Positions 1 to 8,016 are shown, counted from the first letter of the stretch. The stretch: DNA of 26,919 bases from Lachnospiraceae bacterium UBA7205 (GCA_002490665.1 DKUL01000062.1:1-26919), one strand, 5' to 3'. A program made the numbers and translations. The notes: a model not told the origin generated them from the letters alone.

Positions 1-169
1 TCAAAATATTAATTTACCCCTTATGCCTATTTCTATTATATATTGAATTTTACATAAAATCAAATGTTTTTTCAGAAAATTTAAAATTATTTCAACTTAT
101 TATTTGAATACTCCTTTAATATTGTATATATTGTCGGTTTTGTTTGTATTATATCTATTTCGCATCACA

Positions 170-850
170 TTAGAAAAATAGCGCCATTTTCCTTACAATT
201 TCCGGATTCACATATACTTCACTCAGTACGCCAATAATAAATACGGCCAAAACAAGAATTATTTTCTTGAAATTCTCTATTTTTTTATGTCGCCCGCGTC
301 CCTTTATTGTCTCCTCCTTATGGCAACATTTTTTGTCACTTCCCCAGTGCCTGCCAAAAACAATCAGGAATACAATGGCATAGAACACCCCATGCGGCAG
401 AAACATCGAAAATGTAAGGAACATCCCCTTTATCCCATACTGGTAAACAAGCGAAAAAATAATAAGCCCGGACTCAAATCCGTACCATCCCATTATCGAG
501 TAGGCAAGCACGCCGCCTATGCTGCTCAGCGAACAAATAACGCAAAACGCAAGCTGCCTGAGCCTTAACCCGACTACATACTCAAAAAGCCCGGACTGGT
601 TGACCTCAAAGCTCTGTAGCTGCGACAAGTGTTCCCTGTCCAGCAGGCCGCCGGAACCCATGTCCTTTCCGCTAAACAAATAAAAAAATACCATGCCGAC
701 ACAAAATCCCGTAAGAAACACAAGTACTCTGCTGTCAGGCACAGTATTTTTATAATGAAATTTTCTATAATCCATATAGGCATCATTGCCGTCTGTCACA
801 TTGTATGTGGTAATATCTTCCATTCTTTCTTCGGTATTAAACTTGTTCAT
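170..850 (-). CDS. spoIIM: Stage II sporulation protein M (SpoIIM) family
   Basis: 226 aa integral membrane protein. SpoIIM belongs to the DMP complex (with SpoIID and SpoIIP) that remodels septal peptidoglycan during forespore engulfment. The sequence shows a hydrophilic N-terminus of about 40 residues, hydrophobic segments near 41-60, 99-119, 125-166 and 196-210, and a family-like ending with EVYVNPEIV near residues 211-219. The LPHGVF motif at 151-156 also fits the family. Length is close to B. subtilis SpoIIM (about 214 aa). It lies 45 bp downstream of the Nudix gene, the same neighbourhood as nudF-spoIIM in Bacillus. The start at 850 has GGGTGA eight bases upstream; a second Met at residue 10 is an alternative. 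The call rests on motif, topology and synteny. Confidence 0.82.
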   Translation of the reverse strand: MNKFNTEERMEDITTYNVTDGNDAYMDYRKFHYKNTVPDSRVLVFLTGFCVGMVFFYLFSGKDMGSGGLLDREHLSQLQSFEVNQSGLFEYVVGLRLRQLAFCVICSLSSIGGVLAYSIMGWYGFESGLIIFSLVYQYGIKGMFLTFSMFLPHGVFYAIVFLIVFGRHWGSDKKCCHKEETIKGRGRHKKIENFKKIILVLAVFIIGVLSEVYVNPEIVRKMALFF

Positions 851-895
851 CCGTTATTTCACCCATGCAATAACTACTTAGTTTAAGCCTATGAA

Positions 896-1432
896 TCAAT
901 TCAGATATTTATTCTTGTATGCCAAAATTGATGCAATTGTTTTTCCGTCTTCGATGGTTCCCTCATATATCATTTTTTCGAGTTCCTCCACTGTATGGCA
1001 CTCTACATTTACGAACTCGTCCTCGTCAAGGTGCTGGGCTGTCTTTTCTAATTCTGTTGCCAGGTAAACATCTATCTTTTCATTGCAAAACGCTACCGTC
1101 GTCCTGATTGTTATCAGCTTTTCGATTTTGCCGCAGTGGTATCCCGTCTCCTCCTCAAGCTCCCGTGCTGCCGCATCGATTGTCGGTTCCTGCGGGTTCA
1201 GTCCTCCTGCCGGTATCTCCAGCGTGAACCTGTCCAGGGCGTTTCGATACTGCCTGACCATAAGGAGCCTTCCGTCTTCCAGGACACCGACTGCCGCAGC
1301 AGCGCCATTATGTCCTACAAAATCATATAGTTCCGTTTTTCCGTCCGGAAGCTGTACCGTATCTTTATAATATTTCGTGATGGCGCCTTCACATTGCAGC
1401 TCCCTCTTCAACCTTTTTATCTCCGCATCCAT
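896..1432 (-). CDS. nudF: Nudix hydrolase, ADP-ribose pyrophosphatase type
   Basis: 178 aa. A full Nudix box (G-x5-E-x7-REUxEExGU) spans residues 76-98 with R90, E91, E94 and G97 in place; these residues bind the catalytic divalent metal. Upstream, EIPAGG (72-77) is the usual lead-in for ADP-ribose pyrophosphatases, which split ADP-ribose into AMP and ribose 5-phosphate in the cytoplasm. Length is typical of the family. The start at 1432 has an AAGGAGA site six bases upstream. It precedes spoIIM on the same strand and probably shares its transcript. No clear promoter was found in the structured sequence upstream, so it may be fed from rny readthrough or from a promoter not recognised here. 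Confidence 0.9.
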   Translation of the reverse strand: MDAEIKRLKRELQCEGAITKYYKDTVQLPDGKTELYDFVGHNGAAAAVGVLEDGRLLMVRQYRNALDRFTLEIPAGGLNPQEPTIDAAARELEEETGYHCGKIEKLITIRTTVAFCNEKIDVYLATELEKTAQHLDEDEFVNVECHTVEELEKMIYEGTIEDGKTIASILAYKNKYLN

Positions 1433-1449
1433 AAACGTTCTCCTTTCTA

Positions 1450-1620
1450 AAATCGAGCAGGGGAATGACCTTCTCCACTACTCGCGCGCCGGGCGTCCGT
1501 CAGCTCGCTGACATTTTTCATCTGGACGCCCATGTGCAATCGAGTAGGGAAGAGCCATCTTCCCCTACTCGCCGCGCGCCCCGTGCGCCGCCTTAGCGGC
1601 ATATTTCCTCTGCACGGGGC
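1450..1620. repeat. Highly structured intergenic element between rny and the Nudix gene
   Basis: The 250 bp gap is packed with GC-rich inverted repeats. There is an imperfect CGAG...CTCG hairpin at 1454-1484. GGGCGTCC (1491-1498) pairs with GGACGCCC (1524-1531) and encloses the perfect hairpin GTCAGC-TC-GCTGAC (1499-1512). CGAGTAGGGAAGA (1541-1553) pairs with 1558-1571. GCCCCGTGC (1578-1586) pairs with GCACGGGGC (1612-1620) around an inner GCCGC/GCGGC stem. Part of it (1516-1538) recurs exactly at 5457-5479, so it is probably a member of a dispersed repeat family. Function unknown. Confidence 0.7.
1516..1538 (-). repeat. Copy 1 of a 23-bp dispersed repeat
   Basis: Identical over 23 bp to 5457-5479; the core on the plus strand is CATCTGGACGCCCATGTGCA. 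Both copies lie downstream of a minus-strand terminator. In the second copy the repeat directly abuts the terminator tail TTTATGCACA; here a related TTTATGCACA follows the rny terminator at about 1620-1630. Confidence 0.8.
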
Positions 1621-1631
1621 TGTGCATAAAC

Positions 1632-1668
1632 AAGAACCACCAAAGCCTTTTCAGCTTTGATGGTTCTT
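1632..1668 (-). terminator. Terminator of rny
   Basis: A 15-bp stem (1632-1646 against 1654-1668, one mismatch) with a 7-base loop begins 17 bp after the rny stop. On the minus strand it is followed by GTTTATGC, a weak T tract, so termination may be partial. Confidence 0.7.
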
Positions 1669-1684
1669 ATATTGTCTGCTAAAA

Positions 1685-3229
1685 TTATTTCGCATACTCA
1701 ACAACGCGAGATTCTCTGATGACATTTACCTTTATCTGTCCCGGATATTCAAGCTCCGCTTCTATCTGTTTCGATATGTCACGTGCAAGCAATACCATAT
1801 CAGAATCACTAATCTGTTCAGGAACTACCATAACACGAACCTCTCTACCCGCCTGAATAGCAAAAGATTTATCGACACCTTTAAAATTGTTGGTTATTTC
1901 TTCTAATTGTTTGAGTCTGGTCGTATATGTTTCGAGAGTTTCACGCCTTGCCCCCGGCCTCGCAGCAGAAATCGTATCCGCCGCCTGAACCAGACAGGCA
2001 ATCAGCGACTGTGCCTCCACATCACCATGATGCGATTCAACGGCATTTATAACAATTGATGATTCCTTGTACTTTCTGCACAATTCTGCACCCAACTGTA
2101 TATGTGAGCCCTCCATCTCATGGTCTACCGCCTTGCCGATATCATGCAGCAGGCCGGCTCTTTTTGCCATCCTGACATCAAGACCCATTTCAGCGGCAAG
2201 CAGCCCGGTCAGGTGCGCCACTTCTATGGAATGCTTCAAAGCATTTTGACCATAGCTTGTTCGAAACTTCATCTTACCCAAAAGTTTCACAAGTTCCGGA
2301 TGAATGCCATGTACACCAACATCAAGTGTTGCCGCCTCGCCTTCCTCCTTAATCATGATCTCGACTTCTCTCTGGGCTTTCTCAACCATTTCCTCAATTC
2401 TTGCAGGATGGATACGTCCATCTACAATCAGCTTCTCGAGGGCTATCCTTGCCACCTCTCTCCGAATCGGATCAAATCCGGACAGAATAACCGCTTCCGG
2501 CGTATCATCAATGATGAGCTCGACACCCGTAAGTGTCTCAAGGGTTCTGATATTCCGTCCCTCACGCCCGATAATCCTGCCTTTCATTTCATCATTTGGA
2601 AGCTGCACCACAGAAATAGTTGTCTCAGATACATGGTCGGCAGCACATTTCTGAATCGCTGTGACAACATACTCTTTTGCCTTCTTATCAGCTTCTTCCT
2701 TTGCTCTGCTCTCCATTTCCTTAACCATCACTGCTGTTTCATGTTTTACTTCGTCTTCAACAATTTTTAATAAATGCTCTTTTGCCTGTTCAGAGGTTAA
2801 TCCTGAAATTCGCTCCAGTTCCTGTACTCGCTCTTCATTAAGCCTTGCAACAATTGCCTTTTGCTTTGCAAGCTCTTCTTCACGCGCAACAAGGCTGGCT
2901 TCCTTCTTTTCAATTGCGTCCGCCTTCTTGTCGATGCTTTCTTCCTTCTGCTGAACCCTTCTCTCGTAACGCTGGGCCTCTGCCCTTCGTTCCTTGATTT
3001 CCTTGTCAAGCTCATTCTTGGTCTTAATGGATTCCTCCTTAATCTCAAGAAGTCCCTCGCGCTTTTTCGTCTCAGCAGTTTTAAGGGCTTCATCAACAAT
3101 TTCCCTTGCCTTGTCCTCTGCATTTCCAATTGTCGCCTCTACATTTTTCTTGTAGTTTGAAAATGCGAAAAAGCAGCCTGCTGCACATACTGCAATGATA
3201 ACAATTGCCTCTACTACATAGTATAGCAT
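1685..3229 (-). CDS. rny: Ribonuclease Y
   Basis: 514 aa membrane-anchored endoribonuclease that starts mRNA turnover in Firmicutes. It has an N-terminal membrane helix (about residues 2-24) and a long charged coiled coil rich in Lys, Glu and Arg (about 30-190). A KH RNA-binding domain carries the GRIIGREGRN loop (217-226), and an HD phosphohydrolase domain carries the HD pair at 362-363 in LLHDIGKAVDHE. Family length is about 520 aa. A GTG four codons upstream is in frame but sits inside the AAGGAGG site, so the ATG at 3229, nine bases after AGGAGGTG, is preferred. It follows recX on the same strand with its own promoter about 200 bp upstream, and ends at a hairpin terminator. Confidence 0.97.
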   Translation of the reverse strand: MLYYVVEAIVIIAVCAAGCFFAFSNYKKNVEATIGNAEDKAREIVDEALKTAETKKREGLLEIKEESIKTKNELDKEIKERRAEAQRYERRVQQKEESIDKKADAIEKKEASLVAREEELAKQKAIVARLNEERVQELERISGLTSEQAKEHLLKIVEDEVKHETAVMVKEMESRAKEEADKKAKEYVVTAIQKCAADHVSETTISVVQLPNDEMKGRIIGREGRNIRTLETLTGVELIIDDTPEAVILSGFDPIRREVARIALEKLIVDGRIHPARIEEMVEKAQREVEIMIKEEGEAATLDVGVHGIHPELVKLLGKMKFRTSYGQNALKHSIEVAHLTGLLAAEMGLDVRMAKRAGLLHDIGKAVDHEMEGSHIQLGAELCRKYKESSIVINAVESHHGDVEAQSLIACLVQAADTISAARPGARRETLETYTTRLKQLEEITNNFKGVDKSFAIQAGREVRVMVVPEQISDSDMVLLARDISKQIEAELEYPGQIKVNVIRESRVVEYAK

Positions 3230-3436
3230 GTACAGGAGCACCTCCTTATTAAATTTTCATTGTGCAACTGTTCAGCACCCTGGTAATTTCCTGCACATAA
3301 AACCTGGCACTGAAATCTACAAGGTATTCTGAGTAGTTACTTTATTGTACAATCTATGCGGAATATAAATTCCACCTGCATTTCATTCAAATGCGTAATA
3401 TACGCAAGAATCAGATGCTGATACTACAACATACTA

Positions 3437-3465
3437 ATTTTACTCTTTTAAGCGGACAATGTCAA
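3437..3465 (-). promoter_or_regulatory. Vegetative promoter of rny
   Basis: Minus strand: TTGACA (3460-3465), a 17-bp spacer, then TAAAAT (3437-3442). This near-consensus sigma-A promoter would give an untranslated leader of about 200 bases before rny. No recX terminator is visible between recX and this site. Confidence 0.8.
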
Positions 3466-3492
3466 GCACAATATTATTGCTCCCAGCGTGTC

Positions 3493-4110
3493 TTACTCGC
3501 CATTTTGTCCCACAACCTCATAGATATCATCCAGCCCGAACCCTTTTCGATAAAGAAATCCTACCATTTTACGGCGTTCTTCATAAGATGCATTCTGTCT
3601 GTCAAAATGTTTTTTTTCTAATAATTTTTTTATCAGCTCCTGCTCGTCAGCAAGCTCATCCTCTTCCGCGCAAAGGGCATATGCCTTTTCGATTTCGTCC
3701 TTTGGCACCCCTTTTCTCTGCAGGTCATTTTCAATCTGCCTTCTGCTCTTTGAATTGCCTGCACATCTTATATATTCCCCTGCATATTTCGTGTCATCAA
3801 CATAACCATAGGAAACGACATAGGCAACTGCTGCATCGATGACTTCCCCGGGATATATCCCCTGCCTTAGCTTTGTCTCGAGCTGGTGCTTTGTGTAATC
3901 CCTGCTTTTGAGAAGGTTCATGCATCTAAGCTTCGCCCTCCTGAGCAGCACTTCATTTATTAGCATGTCATAAAGTTCCTGTGAAATCTCTTGATTTTCC
4001 TTAACCGCGTACTTTCTCATCTCACCCTTATAAAGGGCAAAATATATATCATGGTCAATACAGACCTTTACTTTTGATTTTGATATTTCCGATATATCTG
4101 TCACTGTCAT
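3493..4110 (-). CDS. recX: Regulatory protein RecX
   Basis: 205 aa. RecX binds the RecA filament and limits recombinase activity. The protein has the helical repeats of the family: a tract from LLRRAKLRCMNLLKSRDYTKHQL (about residues 55-77), and later the SRRQIENDLQRKGV segment followed by an acidic helix. The C-terminal repeat ends in KMVGFLYRKGFGLDDI. It lies 23 bp after recA on the same strand, the standard recA-recX order, and should be co-transcribed from the SOS promoter. The start at 4110 has AAGG nine bases upstream. Identification rests on the helical-repeat motif and on position. Confidence 0.9.
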   Translation of the reverse strand: MTVTDISEISKSKVKVCIDHDIYFALYKGEMRKYAVKENQEISQELYDMLINEVLLRRAKLRCMNLLKSRDYTKHQLETKLRQGIYPGEVIDAAVAYVVSYGYVDDTKYAGEYIRCAGNSKSRRQIENDLQRKGVPKDEIEKAYALCAEEDELADEQELIKKLLEKKHFDRQNASYEERRKMVGFLYRKGFGLDDIYEVVGQNGE

Positions 4111-4133
4111 TTCACATTACCTTGTCTTGCCGC

Positions 4134-5237
4134 CTACTCTGCTGTTACCGCTGCCGGTTCCTCTTTCTTTGCTGATTTTGTCTTACTTTTAGTTTCCGGC
4201 TTTTCTGCCACATCCTGCTCGGATTCCGGTTTCTGTTCTGAACCCTGGAGTCCGAAGTGCTGGCGTACCTTACCCTCAATTTCATGGCATATATCGGGAT
4301 TGTCCTTCAGGTACTGTTTCGCATTCTCGCGCCCCTGACCTATCTTGTTTCCGTCATATGCGTACCATGCGCCGCTCTTGATAATAATGTTCACCGATGC
4401 GGCAAGGTCAAGGATATCGCCCACCACGGATATTCCCTCGCCAAACATAATGTCAAACTCTGCTTCCTTGAACGGCGGTGCAATCTTGTTCTTGACAACT
4501 TTGACCCTTGTTCTGTTTCCTGTCACCTCACCGCTCTGCTTTAATGACTCTATCCTTCTGACATCCAGACGGACTGACGAGTAAAATTTCAGCGCACGTC
4601 CGCCTGTCGTGGTCTCCGGGTTTCCAAACATGACACCGACCTTCTCACGGAGCTGGTTGATAAAAATTACCGTACAGTTCGACTTGCTGATAACTGCTGT
4701 CAGCTTGCGGAGCGCCTGTGACATCAGCCGCGCCTGAAGTCCCACATGGGAGTCTCCCATGTCGCCGTCTATTTCTGCTTTCGGCACAAGTGCGGCTACC
4801 GAATCCACTACCACAATGTCAATCGCACCTGACCGTACCATTGTCTCCGTAATCTCAAGCGCCTGTTCGCCATTGTCAGGCTGTGATATGTATAAATTGT
4901 CCACGTCCACGCCTATGTTCTTTGCGTACACGGGGTCAAGGGCATGCTCCGCGTCAATAAAACCTGCTATTCCGCCTCTTTTTTGCACTTCTGCTATCAT
5001 GTGGAGCGTGACTGTGGTCTTACCGGATGATTCCGGCCCGTATATCTCGATAATCCTTCCTTTGGGAATGCCCCCAAGTCCGAGTGCAATGTCAAGGCTG
5101 AGTGAGCCCGTCGGTATTGTCTCCACGTTCATCTGCGCGCTTGGGTCTCCCAGTTTCATGACCGCGCCTTTTCCGTACTGCTTTTCTATCTGTGAAAGTG
5201 CGGCATCAAGTGCCTTCAATTTTTCTTCTCTTTCCAT
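4134..5237 (-). CDS. recA: Recombinase RecA
   Basis: 367 aa. It forms ATP-dependent filaments on single-stranded DNA for homologous recombination and triggers LexA self-cleavage. Walker A is GPESSGKT (residues 67-74), Walker B is IVVVDS (141-146), and the L2 DNA-binding loop with FGNPETTTGG lies at about 195-213. The tail after residue 330 is rich in Lys, Glu, Thr and Ala, longer than the B. subtilis tail but within family range. AAGG lies upstream of the ATG at 5237. The upstream region carries a near-consensus promoter and an SOS box. Confidence 0.99.
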   Translation of the reverse strand: MEREEKLKALDAALSQIEKQYGKGAVMKLGDPSAQMNVETIPTGSLSLDIALGLGGIPKGRIIEIYGPESSGKTTVTLHMIAEVQKRGGIAGFIDAEHALDPVYAKNIGVDVDNLYISQPDNGEQALEITETMVRSGAIDIVVVDSVAALVPKAEIDGDMGDSHVGLQARLMSQALRKLTAVISKSNCTVIFINQLREKVGVMFGNPETTTGGRALKFYSSVRLDVRRIESLKQSGEVTGNRTRVKVVKNKIAPPFKEAEFDIMFGEGISVVGDILDLAASVNIIIKSGAWYAYDGNKIGQGRENAKQYLKDNPDICHEIEGKVRQHFGLQGSEQKPESEQDVAEKPETKSKTKSAKKEEPAAVTAE

Positions 5238-5316
5238 TTCTGCTACCTTTCATAACCCTTATGGTTACTTCCCTTTCTTTAATTTGTTCGCCTGCCATGC
5301 AGATTCTTCCCAATCC

Positions 5317-5330
5317 AGAACAGACGTTTC
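5317..5330 (-). promoter_or_regulatory. Second, weaker LexA/DinR-like site upstream of recA
   Basis: On the minus strand GAAACGTCTGTTCT matches about 10 of 14 positions of the Gram-positive DinR consensus. It lies between the recA promoter and the start codon. The weaker match makes this tentative. Confidence 0.4.
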
Positions 5331-5340
5331 GCATATGTAT

Positions 5341-5369
5341 ACTATAAAACATCCGTTCGTAATTGTCAA
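5341..5369 (-). promoter_or_regulatory. recA promoter
   Basis: Minus strand: TTGACA (5364-5369), 17-bp spacer, TATAGT (5341-5346). A strong sigma-A promoter about 100 bp before the recA ATG. Confidence 0.87.
5346..5359 (-). promoter_or_regulatory. LexA/DinR operator (SOS box) in the recA promoter
   Basis: On the minus strand CGAACGGATGTTTT matches 13 of 14 positions of the DinR consensus CGAACRNRYGTTYC. It fills the -35/-10 spacer, so bound LexA would block RNA polymerase directly. SOS control of recA and recX follows from this. Confidence 0.85.
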
Positions 5370-5456
5370 GAAATTTTTTACATTTCTTTCCTGAATAACG
5401 ATATCATAATCAAAAACATGAAACAAGTGCGATTTTTTACATTTCACAGTTCCTTG

Positions 5457-5479
5457 TTTCATCTGGACGCCCATGTGCA
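5457..5479 (-). repeat. Copy 2 of a 23-bp dispersed repeat
   Basis: Identical to 1516-1538. On the minus strand it begins directly after the pgsA terminator (the tail TTTTTATGCACA runs into it). Only this half of the larger element seen at 1450-1620 is present here. Confidence 0.8.
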
Positions 5480-5483
5480 TAAA

Positions 5484-5522
5484 AAGAGCCACGCCCGATT
5501 CCAAAATCAGGCTGTGGCTCTT
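5484..5522 (-). terminator. Terminator of the yicC-to-pgsA gene group
   Basis: The stem AAGAGCCAC (5484-5492) with GTGGCTCTT (5514-5522) is extended by further pairing inside. On the minus strand the tail is TTTTTA. It starts about 9 bp after the pgsA stop. Confidence 0.88.
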
Positions 5523-5530
5523 ATTTTCCA

Positions 5531-6106
5531 TTATATTTTTCCGTCAAGAAGTACACCCTTATTTTTCACCAGATAGTCAACCAAGGATATGACAGTGAGA
5601 ACCACCGCAATCCACATCACAATCTGCGTAAGCAGGTTGAGCGCCTCAATATTGGCTATCATCAGGCATACCATCACCATCTGGAATGTCGTCTTAAATT
5701 TCCCCCAGTAGCTTGCGGCAATCACAACCCTGTTATCCGCAGCCACAAGCCGGAATCCGCTTATGATAAACTCCCGGCTTATAATAATGATGACAATCCA
5801 TGCCGGTATCCTGTCCAGCTCAATCAGACATATCATTGCGGAGCAGACCAGCAGCTTATCCGCCAATGGATCCATAAACTTCCCAAAATTGGTGACAAGG
5901 TTGTACTTTCTTGCTATTTTACCGTCAAGCAGGTCCGTCAGGCTTGCAACAATAAATATCCCGAGCGCAATATAATCCGTATTGTCCGCAATTTTGCCAA
6001 ATACTGCCATGAACCATCCCCACTGCGCATACCCGCCAAGCATCAGCAACACGAACGGCACAATCAGAATCACTCTGAAAACAGTAAGTTTATTCGGTAA
6101 ATTCAT
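5531..6106 (-). CDS. pgsA: CDP-diacylglycerol-glycerol-3-phosphate 3-phosphatidyltransferase
   Basis: 191 aa membrane enzyme. It joins glycerol 3-phosphate to CDP-diacylglycerol, giving phosphatidylglycerol phosphate, the committed step to phosphatidylglycerol. The CDP-alcohol phosphatidyltransferase motif is complete: D58, D61-G62, A65-R66, G75, D79 and D83. Hydrophobic helices lie on both sides. It overlaps the end of rimO by 17 bp and uses an AGGAG site inside rimO, which implies translational coupling. Phosphatidylglycerol is also the phosphoglycerol donor for the LtaS-like enzyme encoded at 9225. Confidence 0.96.
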   Translation of the reverse strand: MNLPNKLTVFRVILIVPFVLLMLGGYAQWGWFMAVFGKIADNTDYIALGIFIVASLTDLLDGKIARKYNLVTNFGKFMDPLADKLLVCSAMICLIELDRIPAWIVIIIISREFIISGFRLVAADNRVVIAASYWGKFKTTFQMVMVCLMIANIEALNLLTQIVMWIAVVLTVISLVDYLVKNKGVLLDGKI

Positions 6107-7445
6107 CTTCTATCTCTCCTATCAAGTCGTACTCATACGAGCCTGTTATCCGCACCCGCACAAAATCGCCTGTCATAAGCTCCCTGCCGGTCTGGATGAA
6201 GACAAGTCCGTCGACGTTCGGGGCGTCCCTGTAGCTCCTCGCAACATAGGCATGCTCGTCCGGCACCATGCCCTCCACCATGACAAGCATCGTGCTTCCC
6301 ACGGCATCCTGTGCCTTTTCAAATGCAATTTCCTGCTGGAGTTCCATGATATCAGCCTGCCTTGCAAGCTTCACGTCCTCATCGACCTGGTTTTCAAACA
6401 GCGCCGCAGGCGTGTCCTCCTCCTGGGAATATGTAAACACACCCAGCCTGTCAAACGCCATCTCGTCGACAAATGCCAGAAGCGACTCGTGGTCTTCCTG
6501 TGTCTCCCCGGGAAAGCCTGTAATCAGTGTTGTCCGCAGGCAGATATCCGGTATTGCCGTCCGCAATTTTGTTATCATGCCGGCAAGCTCCTGCCTGTCC
6601 GTGCGCCTGCCCATACGCTTTAGTATTTTATCCGACGCATGCTGGATGGGAATATCCAGATAATTGCACACCTTTTCCTCGTTTAGCATTGTTTTTATCA
6701 GCTCATCCGTAATCTCCTCCGGATAACAGTACAATAACCGTACCCAGTACAGCCCCCGGATGCCGCAGAGCTTATGCAGAAGCTCCGGAAGGCATTTTTT
6801 CCCATATAAATCCACCCCGTAAAGGGTTGTCTCCTGCGCCACAAGGATGATTTCCTTTGCGCCAAACGCAACAAGGCTTTCTGCCTCCTCCACCAGCTGT
6901 TCCATGGGGACACTTCTGTAATTTCCCCTTACCTTGGGGATGATGCAGTAGCTGCAATGCTTGTCACAGCCTTCTGCAATCTTCAGATAGGCATAATGCC
7001 CCCCTGTCGTGACAATCCTGCCCCCGCTGCCTGTCGTGCACTTTTCAAATGTAGGGCTGCGGTTAATGTCCTCAAGATAATTACAGCCCTGTCCGGAAAC
7101 CACTGCATCCAGCGCCTCGGCAATCCTGTCCGCCGCCGTCGTTCCTACAATCGCATCGACCTCCGGGATTTCTTTTTGTATTTCTTCCTGATAGCGCTGC
7201 GCAAGACAGCCTGCGGCGACCAGTGCTTTTACAGCCCCTGTTTTTCGCAGCTGTGCCATCTCCAGAAGCGTGTTGATGCTTTCCTGTTTTGCATCATTAA
7301 TAAAGCAGCATGTATTGACAACAACTGCTTCTGCCTCCGATTCATCGTCTGTGATTGTGTATCCCCTCTGAACCAGCGCGCCAAGCATCTTTTCCGTGTC
7401 GACAAGATTCTTGTCGCAGCCGAGGGAAATAAATAATATTTTCAT
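6090..7445 (-). CDS. rimO: Ribosomal protein S12 methylthiotransferase RimO
   Basis: 451 aa radical SAM enzyme that methylthiolates an aspartate of ribosomal protein S12. The N-terminal UPF0004 domain has the cluster cysteines C10, C46 and C80. The radical SAM motif CxxxCxxC is at C160, C164 and C167 (in EGCDKHCSYCIIPKVRG). A C-terminal TRAM domain follows, with DFVRVRITGSYEYDLIGEI near the end. The opening SLGCDKNLVDTE is RimO-like rather than MiaB-like. It lies 9 bp after rpoZ and overlaps pgsA. Its ribosome binding site is weak, which suggests coupling to rpoZ translation. Confidence 0.96.
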   Translation of the reverse strand: MKILFISLGCDKNLVDTEKMLGALVQRGYTITDDESEAEAVVVNTCCFINDAKQESINTLLEMAQLRKTGAVKALVAAGCLAQRYQEEIQKEIPEVDAIVGTTAADRIAEALDAVVSGQGCNYLEDINRSPTFEKCTTGSGGRIVTTGGHYAYLKIAEGCDKHCSYCIIPKVRGNYRSVPMEQLVEEAESLVAFGAKEIILVAQETTLYGVDLYGKKCLPELLHKLCGIRGLYWVRLLYCYPEEITDELIKTMLNEEKVCNYLDIPIQHASDKILKRMGRRTDRQELAGMITKLRTAIPDICLRTTLITGFPGETQEDHESLLAFVDEMAFDRLGVFTYSQEEDTPAALFENQVDEDVKLARQADIMELQQEIAFEKAQDAVGSTMLVMVEGMVPDEHAYVARSYRDAPNVDGLVFIQTGRELMTGDFVRVRITGSYEYDLIGEIEDEFTE

Positions 7446-7454
7446 AAATCGTGC

Positions 7455-7685
7455 CTAATCCTCATGTATGATCTTTATCTTGCTTTTGTTCAATTCCTCG
7501 ATGGCAATGGACAGAGGCTTTGTCTGTTTCGTGTCAACCAGCGGTTCCTCGCCCGCAATAATCTGCCTTGCGCGCCTTGATGTCGCCATCACGATGGAAT
7601 ACCGGCTGTTTACCACAGGTGTATCGCCCGGCTCTACCTCGTTGTTTACAACTTTCATTAAATCTGTATACGATGGATGTAACAT
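7455..7685 (-). CDS. rpoZ: DNA-directed RNA polymerase omega subunit
   Basis: 76 aa. Omega helps RNA polymerase assemble by chaperoning the beta-prime subunit. The sequence has the family core: NSRYSIVMATSRRARQI (about residues 26-42), then KPLSIAIEEL. GAGGG lies six bases before the ATG. It sits between remA and rimO on the minus strand. In many Firmicutes gmk directly precedes rpoZ; here remA ends 37 bp upstream and gmk is absent. Confidence 0.95.
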   Translation of the reverse strand: MLHPSYTDLMKVVNNEVEPGDTPVVNSRYSIVMATSRRARQIIAGEEPLVDTKQTKPLSIAIEELNKSKIKIIHED

Positions 7686-7722
7686 AATTTTCCCTCACTT
7701 TTCTATTTATATGGTTATACTC

Positions 7723-7992
7723 TTATAAATTTTCCTCAGCGTCCTCATCTGTCAATGCGCCCTGTGCCCTTCCTGCTATTGTCTCTGGAAGAAGCGCCGA
7801 GAGCACAATCTGGCTGCTTTCCATAACCAGTACCGATTTTGTCTTACGTCCCTGTGTGGCATCTATGACTGTACCGTCCTCCTTTGCCTTCTGCACAAGC
7901 CGCTTGACCGGTGCGGAATCGGGACTGACAATCGCAATAATTTTTGATGTGTTAACGATATTTCCAAACCCTATATGAATCAGTCTGTTCAC
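7723..7992 (-). CDS. remA: Extracellular matrix regulator RemA / DUF370 family
   Basis: 89 aa, the usual length. In B. subtilis RemA is a DNA-binding activator of biofilm matrix and osmoprotection genes. The sequence shows the family core: GFGNIVNTSKIIAIVSPDSAP (about residues 8-28), then a basic ATQGRKTKSVLVM segment and a conserved alanine-rich C-terminus. The start is GTG at 7992, with GAGG six bases upstream. It lies 24 bp after yicC and before rpoZ, as in the B. subtilis yloC-remA-gmk-rpoZ cluster but without gmk. The regulatory role here is inferred from the family. Confidence 0.93.
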   Translation of the reverse strand: MNRLIHIGFGNIVNTSKIIAIVSPDSAPVKRLVQKAKEDGTVIDATQGRKTKSVLVMESSQIVLSALLPETIAGRAQGALTDEDAEENL

Positions 7993-8016
7993 ATGGCACC
8001 TCGCTGCCTGAGCCTG

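Noticed and set aside
1501..1684. Riboswitch or CRISPR array in the rny-nudF gap
   Set aside because: No known riboswitch core and no regularly spaced repeats; the element is a set of different hairpins.
2120..2770. 216-codon plus-strand frame
   Set aside because: Lies wholly inside rny on the opposite strand; a shadow of a well identified coding sequence.
5265..5531. 88-codon reading frame on the minus strand upstream of recA
   Set aside because: It spans the pgsA terminator, the dispersed repeat and the recA promoter and SOS box; no ribosome binding site and no family likeness.
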